A DNA stretch of 64,000 nucleotides from Ectocarpus siliculosus (GCA_000310025.1 FN648069.1:472489-536488); one strand, 5' to 3'; positions 28,870 to 42,318 are shown, counted from the first letter of the stretch. Numbers and translations are program-made. The notes: generated by a model not told the origin, from the sequence alone.

Positions 28870-31800
28870 CCCATGACGCCGTCGGCGGAGAAAGTTCGCT
28901 CCATTCCCCCCATCTGTCGATCCCATCCTGGACACCTCGTGTCCAAGAAGTCCAACACAGAACGGTATTCCGCACCCGTGACCTCCTTCACTCGTTCGAA
29001 GTTGGTGGGCGCGCCCGCCTCGCCCTTGGTAGGGTCGAGGACATCGCTGACGTCGTCAAGCATACGGTCCATTGCCTCGCCCCCAACGCCGGACAGAAAG
29101 CTGTATGCCTCATCCAGGTCGATCACCTCGAACGGCAGCAGCATCAACGAAGCGGCGATGGGTCCCATTGCTCCTCCCGAAGCGGAGTTTCCAACCACAG
29201 CGGAAGCCGCAAGGATGGCCATCACAGAAACTCGCAAGAGCGTTGCGTGCTTTTTCATCCACTCCTGTTGCGATGTGACGTCAGGGGGAACGTGTCAAAA
29301 TTCTTGATGGGGAAACCGTGTTTGAAGCGCTCTGTTGCGCCACGCGGAGCTAGCCTGAGAAACGTACAACCTACACGCAACGGGCAGGATAACGGATACC
29401 GTCGACCCGCCTACCAGAGTCCCACTTGACTCACTCCAATCCGCGTGGGGTCCCGCCAACATGCAGACCACCAGCAACATCTAATACATCCTATGCGAGC
29501 CAGTCAGTCACCTTTGGTTGAGCCACAAGGAAGCCAGCACCATCCTTTCCGCAAGGCACCAACTCTAACCCGTGGGCACACACGAAGTGCAGTCTTCCCC
29601 TGTCGGCGAACCATTGCTTTGGTCGACGAAGCTTTCGCTGCTCCTCGGGAAGGACCAAGAACGTGTGCGGCATTCTCATCTCGTCCATCGCCACATGCTC
29701 TAGCACGGTAGACATGGCTGCGACTCGGCGTTGAAGATCGAGCTGCTCTTGCAACACGCGCCCGACGTTGCCGGAAATGGTTCCTGTTCGCCTGAGTACC
29801 TCCTGCTGGTCTTCAGATATCACCGCGAGCATTCGCTTGAGGGACTCCATCCCTCTAGTCTTACTGACTGTTGAAACGAGCCCGTGGATCCCTCGCGTGA
29901 ACGCTTCCAGCACTTCGCCTGCTGTCCCGCGCTCGTCGACGATCCTTTCCAGGGCAAGCCCGAGGGAGCACCGCCACGCCGATCCACGAACGCTTCCAAG
30001 ATCGACACGAAAGTTGTCTTCGATAAGGGTCTGCTGTGCTTGCTCACGGAACTGGGCGATGGATATTTCCGTCCGCTCCACCGGCGATGGGAAGTAGGGC
30101 GTACCTCCTGTCGACAAGTAGTACAGCACCATCCCAAGCGACCACACGTCCTGACGAGAAGATTAGGGCGACAAGCAGGACGATTCGATTGCCATATGTC
30201 TATTGCGATGAGTGGGTACAGAGCTACATCGGGAGCACGAAGTCTTCGGAGTAAACGTTGTCGAGCTGTGGAGGACAAGGTGACAAACTCTTGCATTCAC
30301 TGGTGAAAGTCGAATGCATGCGGTCGACCGAATTCTCCCAAGAGATTGCCCATTTCGTTTTGGCCTCCACTAAGCTTCGATTGGGTGGATCTATGCGACC
30401 GCGGGACAACTGGCGCCAACCTGATAGTATGGGACATCGACAAAACACAGCAAAACGTCCGAGAACGTTTCGAGCGCTTCAGGCGGGAGATGGAGTAGGG
30501 TCGACGTGCGCACGTCCGCGTCGTCGGTCATCATCAACTCGCTTGACAGTGGAAAGGAAGCATCGAGTGAAAAGGTGGCGAACAACAAGGGGCCATCTTC
30601 GTATTTACCGTTCCACCTGTATGGTTCGCAACGAAACACACCTGGCTGCGACGAGCCACGCAAGGTACACCCTGCCGGTCCGCTCTCGCCCTCTCTGGTG
30701 CTCCATATTGAACCGACCAGGCAAACTGATCGCTCGGTCTCGACGTGAACGAAGTGTCAGCAGCGGCTCCTAGCTCTCGCTGGGCAATCGATCCGACCTC
30801 AACACAGGTGGATCCGAAGTCCACCGCAACCAGACGGTCCCCACGGAAGACGTAGTTGTCCGGCTTGACGTCGCCCCATACGACCCCAAGGCCGTGCAGA
30901 GCCACCACCACCTGGAAAAATCCAAAGGCACGAAGAGTAAACGTGTGTTCATCACTACCGTAGCAGAATACATGCGTGTTCCCCACCTCGCTCGCTCACA
31001 TATGAGCCGCGAGATATAGCGTTAAAACACTCCTCGCCAGCGCATCTACCTGACAGGCTTGTTGTCCCCACAACGCAAGATGTGTGTTCCGCTCAGAAGG
31101 CGGTAGTCTTTTCGATTCCTCCACCCGCGCCGTGAGGTTCTGACCCCCTTGTTCCATGGCGATGAAGTTGTGCTCGGGCGTGCTGTAGGCCTCCAGCAGT
31201 TGGACCACAAACCCTGCCGCTGCTCCCCCCGGTCTACTGAGATATTGAAGGACGCGGCTCTCTCGGAGGTAGGCCCCGGGTTGGTCCTTGTCGGAACGCT
31301 TAAGAACCACAGGTCTCGTTGCCGTTGATTCCGGTCCACCGATGAGCTGGTTGGCTGTGAAAACAGTTGCCATTCCGCCACGGTCACGCAGCTGCATGAG
31401 GTTCACGAAACTGGCGCCGGCATTCGCCGTGGACGAAGGAACGCCGAAGACATCTGGTTTCGAGCGGAGGGACTCCATGGCTGCCATGAAAATTCCAGCC
31501 TCGTACCTGGCAAACAGTGAATCATACCAAGGCAAACACACGCGCAACGGAAGGGTCGGGACTACGCCTTGAGATGAGAGGAGCTTCAATCGGTGTGTCT
31601 GAAACGCTCACGTTCGAACGTATCTTTCTTGCCACACCACAACACTAAACATGTCTGGTAAGATGCTCACTTGTTCATGTTCAGGTCGATAACCAATTGC
31701 TGCTGCGCTTCCCTCTCTTGAACTTTGAGAGCATGGGTGCTGCTGATTCCCAGCCCCTCGAGGCCGGCGCAGAAACGGGACGCTTGGGCATCGTTAAAAT

Positions 31801-32970
31801 GCGCTTCCATTTTGAGCCAACGGCCCATTGGAGTGTGCAGAGCTTGCTGCTGTTGGAGAGCTGCTTTTTCGAGCGCAGCTACTTCCAAACGTTGCCTCTC
31901 TGCCTCCGCTTTCGCAGCAGCGTCATTCTTCCGCGCCAGAGCCTCCGCCTCCTGAAGTTCCTTGTTCGTCCGCTCCACCTCCTCCTGGCGGCGCCTTGCC
32001 TCTGCCGCGGATTCGGCGCGCTGGCGTGCTTCGATGAGTGCTGTTTCCGCTTCGACGCGGCGACGGTCTTCGTCCTCCTGCGCGAAATGTAAATGTGGTA
32101 TAGTGCGTAGGAATCGTCAATCTCAAAGCACTCTTCATCATACAGCGGTTGCTCCAGCATCTCCAATCACGTCAACGCAAAAAACAAAAATGGACAAGCT
32201 CGTGCACGAGGCACTGCAAAACGCGCTTTCATGACCCACGCCCAGCCAAAGCGAGTGAGTGCTGAGCTATAACTCTCCACGTTCTGGACAACTATGAGTT
32301 TGAGTAAAGCGTGACGGTTACACCGGAATCACGGCAATACCCTCTGCGGAGACAATCAAGTACCCTGCACGCGCAGTCTTTCTGTACAGAGGTCATGCAA
32401 ACCCCATGTTCCTACATAACATACCTTGCGCCTCCTGCACCATGCTTCTATGACAAGAGAAGCCAGCACATCAGGCATCTCCACCTTTCCAAGTACGCCC
32501 TCCAGGGTTTCCTTGTCTATCGCGAAGATTGCTTTGGGATTATCAAGATGGCAAGCGCGGATACTGGCACCGAAGACCGCCGAACTTCTCCCGTCGAAGC
32601 CGAGATCTTGGTGCAACCAACGACCAACGTCCCCAGATTGCCTTTCAAGTTCCTGCTCGGCGCGTTCCTGCTCGGCGCGTTCCTGCTCGGCGCGTTCCTG
32701 CTCGGCGCGTTCCTGCTCGGCGCGTTCCTGCTCGGCGCGTTCCTGCTCGGCGCGTTCCTGCTCGGCCCGTTCCTGCTCGGCGCGTTCCTGCTCGGCGCGT
32801 TCCTGCTCGGAGCGTTCCTGCTCGGCCCGTTCCTGCTCGGCGCGTTCCTGCTCGGCCCGTTTCTGGTCGGCCAACTTCGACTGCAGCCTGGTTTTCCACG
32901 CCTCAAGTGACTCGTACGTCCCAGGTCCCCCTGCAAGAGCGGGAGGGAAACTTGTCGCCGAATCTAACAT
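28870..32970 (-). CDS. SAM-like/coiled-coil protein kinase, non-RD
   Basis: Exons in order: 32425-32970, 31671-32077, 31050-31506, 30642-30911, 29512-30150, 28870-29264; phases agree at each junction. About 900 residues: start MLDSATSF, then about 15 AEQER repeats, a SAM-like helical block (VGRWLHQDLGFDGRS...), coiled coil, a second SAM-like block (MGRWLKMEAHFNDAQASRF), and a kinase domain with loop DRGGMATVF, VVLKR lysine, ESRVLQYL glutamate, VVWGDVKPDN catalytic loop, VDFGS, GAPERA and DVWSLGMVLYYL. After it come a helical region and a MPHTFLVLPEEQ...FLVAQPKEWMKKH block. The catalytic Asp is present, but HRD reads WGD, so it is a non-RD kinase. The start is tentative (in-frame ATG at 32970) and the short last exon is unknown. 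Confidence 0.75.
32650..32874. repeat. 15-bp tandem repeat coding for AEQER
   Basis: Fourteen units TTCCTGCTCGGCGCG (+ strand) with a few single-base variants and a fifteenth degenerate one. On the - strand it encodes RAEQE pentapeptides in the kinase gene, forming a charged single helix. Confidence 0.95.
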
Positions 32971-33179
32971 TCTCACATTTTATCACGTCTTCAGCAGGTG
33001 CACACGGGGCTTGACTAAGCCAAACGCTATCTCAACATTTAACATTTTGTGTTCGCTGTAGGTCTCACTCGTGAGGTTGGAATGGAATACTTTACCTCAG
33101 GGCGGGTCGGAAATGTCGGCATATTAAGTCACAGTACTCGCTACAACACGTGCAGGTTTGGGCACTACGATAGAGGGCT

Positions 33180-33375
33180 TTGTTTGGGGGTACTCAGCAC
33201 TCGATACGGATCTCCGGAGATCTAGGGGGTTTCCTGTATCATTGGTGTTACGTGATTGTAGAGGGGCGGTCCCCCTTCTGCTTGCATGGGCAAGCATGCC
33301 CTGCGCACTCGGTGAAATAAAGGTCTTGAGTCAACCTTCTCTTCTCTGCGCTTCTGACAACAAGCTGCCCGCCTC
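33180..33375. repeat. Dispersed repeat, possible solo LTR, copy 1
   Basis: TGTTTGGGGGTACTCAGCAC at the start, a GGTCTTGAGTCAA block near the end. Found again at 40671 in the same orientation. LTR identity is a guess: ends TG…CA, but similarity runs slightly past them and no target duplication is seen. Confidence 0.5.
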
Positions 33376-33419
33376 CAAATACAATCGATCGGGCCTGGTT
33401 GAGGGCAGTCGGTAGGGGC

Positions 33420-34855
33420 GTAAGATATAGAAGGGCGCTTCGCGGTCGCCGCTACGCTCGTAGGTTGTATGGCGATGGCAAGTGTGTGCGGGTTGAGTTT
33501 TGAAATGAGAGGAACGAAGGAGAGTGTTATGAAAAGAACAAAGAAGTGTTGTGAACAGGAAAGTCGTGTGTTCTCATTTGTACGAGAGCGGAGACGCACA
33601 ATGAATTAAGTTACAGTGATGCGACGGCCGGAGGACAGAGTATCTCAATAAGTTTTTTTTTAAAGAAACAAAGGCTCGCTTCTCTCTCCCTTTCCCCTTC
33701 TCCCATGTGTGCTACCCACGCCTCCCTCAGCGAGAGGGTACAGACAGCCGAATACATTATGCTTGTAGGGTGTGTTCTTCGTATCTACAGCGGTCGGTGG
33801 TGAGAACCGGGGTTGAGTACGGGAGGCGAGGAAAAGCAGCAGCGCAAATTATTTTAGCTTATTTAGCACTCTTTGAGTGTGCGTGTGTTGTCGTCCTACT
33901 TTTTTTATTACGGCGACAGTCCCCCGCTTTTTCGCGGTGAGACGTGTACTACACTTTTCAGTGTATGAACAGTTATACATTTGTGTTGGCTGGTCGTTAT
34001 ACAGCAGTGGAGGCTGTTCGGTCGGGTGTTCTTTTCCCCTCTGTTTCCAGGCGGCTGTTCGACTTGGAGAGTCGTTCATGTTCTTTGAAGCAGCTGTAAC
34101 ATTCTTTTTTTCTTTCTAGCACAGCAGTAGCGGGTAGAACAGCGAAGAACACCTTTCTTGGTCACAGGTCTCCGCATTACACAGCAGTTTCGAAAACGCA
34201 CACGTACGTCTGTCTGTACTCCGTGGTTGTGCACGCTGGAGGAAAACATCAAACACGCCCGCCCGCGAGAAAGGTCTGAACCGCTTAGTAAAGCGGGTCG
34301 GCCATTCAAGTACTGTCGCAATCTAAGAGGTGGGACGCCGTTGTGGCCCGAAGCGCGGCTGATTGATGGTGCGAGGTTAGCTGTCTGTCGGTCGGTCCCA
34401 TTTGCCCTCTCTTCAACTCAGAACAACACCCGCCGCCTGTTTGTTGGTGTTCTCTTTTCTACTGCTGCTGCCGTCGACTCTCACGTTTTTTTTTTTTTGT
34501 GGCGTTGTGCTGCTGCTGCTGTTTTTTTCTGCTGCTCGGGTCTTGGCTGCTCATATGCATTGTAACACCTCCCTGGCTCTCACCCTTGGTGAGGCACAGG
34601 CAAACAAACGCTGTGGTACATACATACTGCGTGATCGTTTGTCTGTGTCTGCTTACTACGTGTATCCATCTTTCTTTGAATGTTCTTTATTTTCTTATTT
34701 GAAAAAAAAACACACACTGCTATTTCTGTCTTTGATCCGAAGGATAGTTTAACCTCCCCCATGCTGCCCCCTCACGGGGTCCCAGGTCATGGCAGATAGA
34801 AGTGTTTTGTGTTTTCAACCGCACTAAGACTGACGTCTTTTCATTGGTCAGCCGG
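33420..34855. other. No recognised gene
   Basis: T-rich and low-complexity stretches. Open frames to 34119 and 34752 have no recognisable domain. Confidence 0.4.
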
Positions 34856-34858
34856 TTA

Positions 34859-35660
34859 GGGTCGGTCTTAACGAAGAAACTAGATCTCGAAATCACATTT
34901 CGATATAAGAATAAAAGAGTCGGATCTACCCAAATCCGGACAGAAATGGCCTGTGTGTCTTAACGGGAGATCTGCCAAATGGAAACAAATCTCTGCAGTC
35001 CACCGCGAACAACCCGAGAGGTCCGCCGCTTGCCAACTGCCAGATTGTTGTTGTGACGTACTGTTATGACGTGGCCACACCACATGGGGAGGTATCGCTC
35101 CCGAGAAGCACACACCAAACGCGTACATGGCCTCTGTGTGGTACTGACACGATGTCTATGCATGTGACACTTTGAATCGACCCTCGTCCGACGGAAAGCC
35201 GCCAATTCGTCTGTCTGTGCATTTGAAGTTCGACAACCCACGGGAGATTGCCCCACAGACCAACACATCCCACACAAGTTTTTTTTCGGCATCAGTCAGG
35301 TGCAACAACGATGCGCAGTCACCCTCCCTTTGGGTTGGCTTTTTGTGCTCTTTCTTTCCTCTTATGCTCGGCGGTGGATGGAGTTCGTGTGGATGGGGGT
35401 AGATGGGCACGCGCCGTGTATGCGAGTAGACCTTGGTCCCGCAACTATGGACGCTGTTCACCCAAATCGGGATCCGATTAAATGATTTCACCTTTTTTCA
35501 AATCCCGATTTGGTTTTGGGTCGTCCTGTTTTAAGTCCTCAAGATTCGACGGGTTCCATAACATTTCAGCCTGTCAACGAAAGAGTTCTGTGGATCTTCC
35601 GGTCTTATAACCAAATCTGAATGTGATTTCGAGATCTGATTTCTTCGTTAAGACCGGCCC
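34859..35660. mobile_element. 802-bp Harbinger-like non-autonomous element
   Basis: Inverted ends GGGTCGGTCTTAACGAAGAA / …TTCTTCGTTAAGACCGGCCC, with identity over about 45 bp, flanked by TTA on both sides (34856-34858 and 35661-35663). A 3-bp TTA target duplication is typical of PIF/Harbinger. No transposase frame inside. Confidence 0.75.
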
Positions 35661-35663
35661 TTA

Positions 35664-38600
35664 GCGCGGTCGATGCTAATAATAAAAAGACACACACAAA
35701 AAATACATCCACATACATCCATGTGGCCTCTACTTATTTTCTCCGGAATGTGCGACACACACCATGATGCTACGGTCACGACCCTACAACATACTGCTGT
35801 TTGCATGCTAATCGCGCGAATACAACGCTTCTCTGCCCGCCTGTGGCGAGGGTGTGTGTGTGTGTGCATTTCCTGGGCGACAATACGGTTCTGATGCATT
35901 TCAAGTCGTTCGGCGGCCTGGAATCCGCGGCGGCGGCGGGAGATGCAGCATCAGAACAAACGGCAAATAAATGCATAACGAACAGTGCGTACTCTATAAT
36001 CTATGTCTGCTTTTGCTTTTTGCATGTTCTTGCATCACCCCTTGCGGCGGTGCTCTCTTTACCCCACTCCGGAGGGACGCCTTGTATGTACTATACATAT
36101 CAGTGTTCAGTAGAGTACTACTACACTTTTCAGTGTATTTTTCGTACAACTACAACCATCTAGGGTCACGCAGGAGGGGGTAAACACCAGTTTTTTTTTC
36201 CTCATTTTTATTTATTAACTTTCGTGCCCAACCTTCCTCCTATGGTGCGTGCCGAGTAAAAGCAAAAAAAGCAAGCAGAGAATATCAGAAATACGAAGAA
36301 TTTGTCTGAACCAACAACGCATAATGATTTTCTTTTTTCTCTCGGGCAGGTGTAGTTTTGCAGACAGCAGCTGTGCGCACGACACCGACCGCTGACCCCC
36401 CCACTTTTCGTCGGGATCGAAAGAGAGACGCACTACAGCAGCTGCAGACTGCTTTGTCTCATGTCCTGCAGAGACTTGGTTGCTTCGTTGGCGCGAGTGG
36501 CGAGGGTGTCTAGCCAGCGCATACGTTACCACGGCCAGCCGCTTGCCGAATGCATGAATGGCCTGCGCTGCTGTCAAGAAATCGGGGTCTGATTGATGGA
36601 AGTCACGGTAGATCTCGGAGGCGCGACTTTCTGCCCTCGGTAGCGCTCGGCGACGGCCGCCCCGAGAGCGAGTCGCGCACGGGCGAGGCCCTCGCGGCCC
36701 AGGGCTACCGGCAGACACGACTCCCGCAGCGGAAGGAGGTGTACGGGCGGAGAAACCGCGAAAAAAGGGCTCTAGGCTCACGAGAGCATCAGAATCGGAA
36801 ATACTGCACAATATCGTAAGCCCTCAGCCCGTAGGAAACCCGTCTACAGGTCCATTGCTGCGAGACGTGCTATTTGCGAGACGTGCTACAGCTTACAACT
36901 TTGTGTGGGGGGCCGTGTCACTTCCGGAACGGCAGCGTGGGTGGTATTTTTTTGAGAGCCGTATCACTTTCGGAACGGCAGCGTGGTGTCCAATCTGTGT
37001 ATTGTGTGTGTGTGATCAGCAACTTCTTCTGGAGCTGGTACGTCAGGAAGGCCGACGTGTGACGCATGGCCGAACCGGAGCAGCCATCGCTCCTAGGGGG
37101 GGAAAGAAGCGCTGCGCGCGAGAATCAGCGGGAGACTCCGTTTCCCCAATTTCGTACGGTTTCTGGCGCGGAATGCGGCAGCACCTGCGGCGACTGCACC
37201 TGCTCCTGGAACTGTCGCTGGAGATGACGTGCGTAGTTTTCGGAGATGCGGTGGAACTCGGCACACTGATTTGAACCCTTTCGTCGACAGGGCTACGGGT
37301 CACGTGCTCATGGGTGGTGCTATGCGTCTACAGGAAGGAGGTAGCGATGATCAGAGGACACAGCAGCAGCAGCAGTGGGGTGGTTCTCGCCAGCAAGGCC
37401 TGTAGCGGCAACAATGGTTTCGTGTTGCGTGGGGGTAGTGTTCCGCAGCGGCTGCCGTATCGACACCAATCGTATCAACGCCAACGGCGTCCGTCCTTGC
37501 CTCGTGCTGCCTCACGGCGACCCTTCTACGGTAAGCCGTAGTTTGGGATTGGGGGAAGTTACGACTCCGGGAAGAACGCGGGGTACCATCAGCCGGACTC
37601 GCCGCCTCAACCGAACATGCCGGTGGGTTTAGTGTATGGTGTGGAAAACATGGACACAAGGCTATGCACTGTGCTACACCGAGGCGGTTTGAGGCTAACT
37701 GCTCCACCACTGCCGTGAATATGGCCACATCTCAAACATTTGTGTCATGCGTGGTGATGGAGTGACACACCAGCATATGAACGCCGTTACGACGCCTGCG
37801 ACGACATGGTCCATTGCGGGGGAATTTTCCACGGAGGCGGGGTTGACTTCTTCTTTCGCGAGGAGAGTTCCCAGTTTCCAGTCACTTCAGATTGGTCCTT
37901 TGCATTCTCTGGGGCGCCCGTATTCGCGGCTGGACCCGCGGCGACGGCGAGTGGTGTTGTTTTCCCTGCTGCGGCGACGGGGAGAATGGCTGGAGAGCCC
38001 ACGGTGGCGGCTGCGGCGGTGACATCGGCAGCGCCCCCAGCGGCGACGGCGGAGGCGGCCGGTGGTGGTGTTTTCCTCGCTGCGGTTGATGGCTGAACAG
38101 CCAGAGCGCCCGAGTTGGCGGCTGGAAAGGCGGGATCGGCGTCCGTGGCACCGGTGGCCACGGCGGCAACAGAGCAACGCTCCGTGGTGATAGTGGAGTC
38201 GCCAACGCAGCTTGTGCAACACCAGTACCAGCAGCGGGAGGAGATAGGGGATGTTGCCTTGGGGGGTCGAGCCACCACTGCTTGGCATCCGTCAGGAAGA
38301 GGCAGAACAGACGGACGACACTGACAGCAGCCGCAGCAGTGATGGTGGAAGGCACGCCGAGGAGGTCGGCGCCAGCAACGGCAACGGCAGCAACAGCCGG
38401 GGCAACTTCGGGGGTTGGATGTTGCCTGGTTTGGAGCATAGCTCCGCTCCCTCGACCCGGGGAAACGAAGCATCGGTAGCAGCCGCAGTGGTGGTGGACG
38501 ATACGCCGAGGAAATAGGCGACCGGAACAGCAACAGCAGCAGCGACGAAGGGCTCGATGTGGCCTGGTTTGGAGCATCGCTGCGCCCCTTCGACACGGGG

Positions 38601-40670
38601 AAACAGCTGAGGGCGAGGGATGGGCGGGGCGTGCTGGGGGTGGACACCCCTTTCGACCGTGGAAAGGCGTTGGGGCGGCGACGGCCGGGGCGCATGCGTT
38701 CGCAGGCGGAGCAGGGGAGGAGGATCTGGTGGCCACGGGAGCTGGGCGCCGAGACATGTTGGCGGAAGATTCCAAGTCTGAACCGATGCGCAACGCGGGG
38801 AAATTTCCAGGTTTGTGTCATATTTTGAGCGGTTTCTAGATGCAAGTTTCTAATTTTGGTTGACAATCGTGGTAAAGCGAGTATTTCAGATGGATCCAAC
38901 CTAAGGGGGGAGGAGTCTGAAATTGGTGTTTATTGGAGTTGATGAGAAGTGAGCATTTATTATTATGTGCCAAAGAGGATGTCTTCGTGCGTATAGAAGA
39001 GGAGGCATGCGCACCGAGACAAGGCAGCTGCTCGCAGGACATTCCGTTTGCGCCCGATCACGTTGAAGCATCATCAGTGCTGGAGCACAGGGACTGCTAA
39101 ACGTACGAGTGGACAACACTGCCAGCTACTACCTGTTAAGACGTTCTGTTCCGGGGAGCTAGTGTTGTCGTCTTTGACAATCGTGGTAAAGTGTCTTGCT
39201 GTCCAATTTCTCGTTTATGTGTGTTTTGTTGCAGAGGTCTGATCATCGTTTGTTGCAGATAAGCATACGGTCGTGATGGTAGACAGAGACATTGCAAACC
39301 TTTGTCGCCAACCACTGTTGCTCGCTGTACACAAAGCTGAAAATTTGATGATGGTGAACGTTACAGCAGGCAGTGTTTTCTAAGAACCGAGTATTTGCAA
39401 CATACAATTGTGTCGATCAGCTATTCGACCACAGCCACTTGACGAACTTTTGCAAGGCATTTATCGTACGGGAAGTCGATTTTCAGAGTCATGGGGCACG
39501 CTGGTAGACGATGTGTTGGGTGCTTATTTCTGTACATTTCTGTTACTGTGCTTGACCTGTAGCACATTGCGGGACGTTCGCCTTGACGGATGAGATGAAG
39601 GAGGCACGTTTGGGGGACGAGGTAAAGTAGTATGGGTATACATGTGTTGGCACTGATGGGCCTATGGACTACTGTGTCCAGACTTTGGGGGGGGAACATC
39701 GGTGATTGTATCACGATGGAACAAGGAACGGGGTTGGTCACCGACTGCGATGTCGGCACATGGGGGTTACTGCTTTGATATGACTTGTGTGGGGTATTTG
39801 GCTAAGGTATGTTTATGGGATGCGTTGTTAGCCGGGTCGCGTTTTGCCTGCGAAGTCGGTGCCTGAGTATTTTAGGGAGGTGGTCCTAGTCGCGTTTTAC
39901 CTGCGAGCTGGACACTCTGCATTTTGTCTGTAGCGGGAAGGGCCTTTCACGTTCAATTTCTCGTTGGGGGTCGGCTATTGGTGTTTGGCATTTTGTCCTA
40001 GACGGGGGTGGGCGCTTTGCGTCTATATCTTTCATTGTCATTGTTTTCTGGCAGCTCGTTGCTGACGTTGTGTGGTGCTCCTGGCGGTTGTTGCGTATTC
40101 GGGGTGTCGATCGGCATGATATTGGATGCTGTGTAGATCACTGCTGGTTGTACTGCCGTCGAAAATCATGGGGGCGGGGGGATGTGATACCATGATGCCC
40201 GCTGCAGTACATCAAGCAGTATTTCTGCTGACACGATTTTTTGGTATTTGATGTTCGGATTTGGGTTTCTTCTTGTACCACCACAAGTGTTTTGCTTTTG
40301 AGGGTCTTGATTTGGTTTACATTTTCTGAGAGGAGGCCCCGGAAGGAAAGGTGGCTGTTGAATATCACTTCATGTTTAGGAATCCGCAGTAAGTCGTAGG
40401 TTTCCCTTTGTGTTTCCGTACACATTGGGTTTTCACTTCGTTTTGACTGTACTGCATTTATTTCTGTGTATTTTGGAGGAAGGATTTGATTTAACCTTGA
40501 CGGACCTTGAGACACTATTCCGAAGGAAAATGAGCTTGACATTGTAAGGTTCAGGGGAGGTCACAGAACCATGTTTTGTGGGGTTTAATTGGATGGCATT
40601 AACCTTATCGCCGTTTTACCTTGTGATAGTTGAAGAGTTTCCTAGATAATATCGAGTACCGAGTAGGGGG
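35664..40670. other. No confidently recognised gene
   Basis: Contains GC-rich repeats at 37880-38720 (clustered GGCGAC/GCAGCAG words; the 370-residue - strand frame is Pro/Ala/Ser low-complexity), a 36.2-36.8 kb frame of unknown type, and a T/G-rich stretch at 39.2-40.6 kb. A short palindromic TACACTTTTCAGTGTA occurs at 36119 and similarly at 33950. Confidence 0.4.
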
Positions 40671-40855
40671 GCTGTTTGGGGGTACTCAGCACTCGATACG
40701 GATCTACGGAGATCTACAGCGTTTTCATGTATCATTGTGATACGTGTATTCCGCGTGCATGCGCTAGCATGCCCTGCGCACTCGTTCATGATATAAGGTC
40801 TTGAGTCAATCGTCTCTTCTCTATGCTCCGACAACAAGCTGCTCGCCCCAAACTT
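40671..40855. repeat. Dispersed repeat, possible solo LTR, copy 2
   Basis: Matches 33180-33375 at about 80% by eye, same orientation. Confidence 0.5.
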
Positions 40856-42159
40856 GACATGCCTCTCCGAAGGGATTGAAGCCAAATAGACTACAATATA
40901 GTTCAAAAAAGAGGTGAAAAAGAGGGCTGCTGGCCTGTACTTTTGACACAAATTTAAACCGCCCCAAGCGTCGACAGCCCAAGCTGAAGGCATGCGCTGG
41001 TCCGCCTTTCGATGCTCGTTTCTACGTGGGCTGCTTACTTTCCCAGCTGGCAGCGGGATGGGGACGCTTTTGGTGCGATGAGCCGCCAGGGAGAGCAAGC
41101 CCAAGCTGCAGGGGGGGCACTCATGACAGGAAACGCACCCCCCGGGGCATGCGTTGCAGTTTACGTCCCCCCCTTCGACAAAACCTGCTTGTGCACCTTG
41201 ATCTGACCTGCAGGGTGTACCGAAGACTGAGCAGCGTGTAGGGTGTAGTGCCAGCTGCACGTAGGTGCGAGTTTCGTCGAGGGCCGATGGGTACACATGT
41301 AGGTCCAAACCTTGGGTGTGATCTTTTGTGCCTGGCGAGGTCAGCAGAGGGATGACGAAATGCTGTCGCGGGCGGTGTGCAGGTCGGACGGCGTTGAAAC
41401 TCGGCACAGAGCAGTTGTGTGGACAGTGGGTAGCGTTGGCTGTCCGAGTTTCGTGGACGTTCGTGAGCAGGATGTGGAGTTATCGATGCGGCAAAACTAT
41501 CGTGTGCCGTACTGCTGTGAGCGGCGCAATTTGACGAGAAAACCAGCCGAAACGGTGTTCGTTGCCTTGTTCCCTCGCCTCGCCACCGTCCTTACCGAGA
41601 CTTGCGCAGCACGCCTACTTTGTCCTAGTGCATGAGCCGCGGCCAGCATGGGGTTGTATCTTGCTCGGTTGCGGAGAATGCCGTGGCGAAAAAATGCAAG
41701 TGGTGACCATAGAGGGGGGCCTCGGGATCTGTACTTTTTCGCTGCGCTGCCTGCGACGCGAGGTGAAACGCTCGGCGTGCTGGCGAGGGCTATAGGGTGT
41801 GCGCAGGCAGGGCCGCGAACCTCGTCGTCGTGGCGTTATCGTGGCGCTATTGAGCTCAGAGAATTCAGCTGCGGCAATGAAGAGCAAAAGGGCAAATACA
41901 CTAAAAACACGTTAAACGGACACTTATAAGGCTTAAGCAAGATAAAATGCTTGCGTTTGACACCGGTGTCACTTCGATTGAAATTTCTTGTACCGGGCCG
42001 TCGAGGTGTGGGTCTCGCGAAGGCACCGCCGCAATTTCGTGCACGTAGCTGTCGCGAGCTAAGAGAAATCGGCCGCAGTCAAGATATCATGGTCAAGAAA
42101 CCGCTTTCAAACCGGAGTCAAAAATTATGTTGGGTTCGTTCGCTTCCGTAGCAGAAACC
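40856..42159. other. Unassigned; possible retroelement remnant
   Basis: The - strand frame 41407-40616 has a cysteine-rich piece (CNACPGGCVSCHECPPCS) followed by AHRTK, loosely like a retroelement pre-integrase zinc motif, but no integrase core follows. The rest has no recognisable content. Confidence 0.3.
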
Positions 42160-42318
42160 ACAGGATTGGAACAAAAATGACATTCCACAGCTACGGTTGA
42201 AGGCGAGCGATTTGTTCGAAAAACGTGACCCGAAACAACATTTTCTCTAAAAGATGTGCCCCACTACCGCTTCTAGGGCATTCACAAAATTACTCCAATT
42301 TTTGGTTTGGTCGGTTAG

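Noticed and set aside
32311..33061. + strand open frames with FLLGA, CSARS or PARRV repeats
   Set aside because: Shadows of the 15-bp repeat; the - strand frame is supported by splice phases and flanking SAM-like sequence.
37787..38899. 370-residue open frame on the - strand
   Set aside because: Pro/Ala/Ser/Cys low-complexity translation of GC-rich repeats, open in several frames, no domain or start context.
33180..40855. Complete 7.7-kb LTR retrotransposon between the two repeats
   Set aside because: No gag, reverse transcriptase or integrase found between them, no target duplication, and the repeats are clearly diverged.
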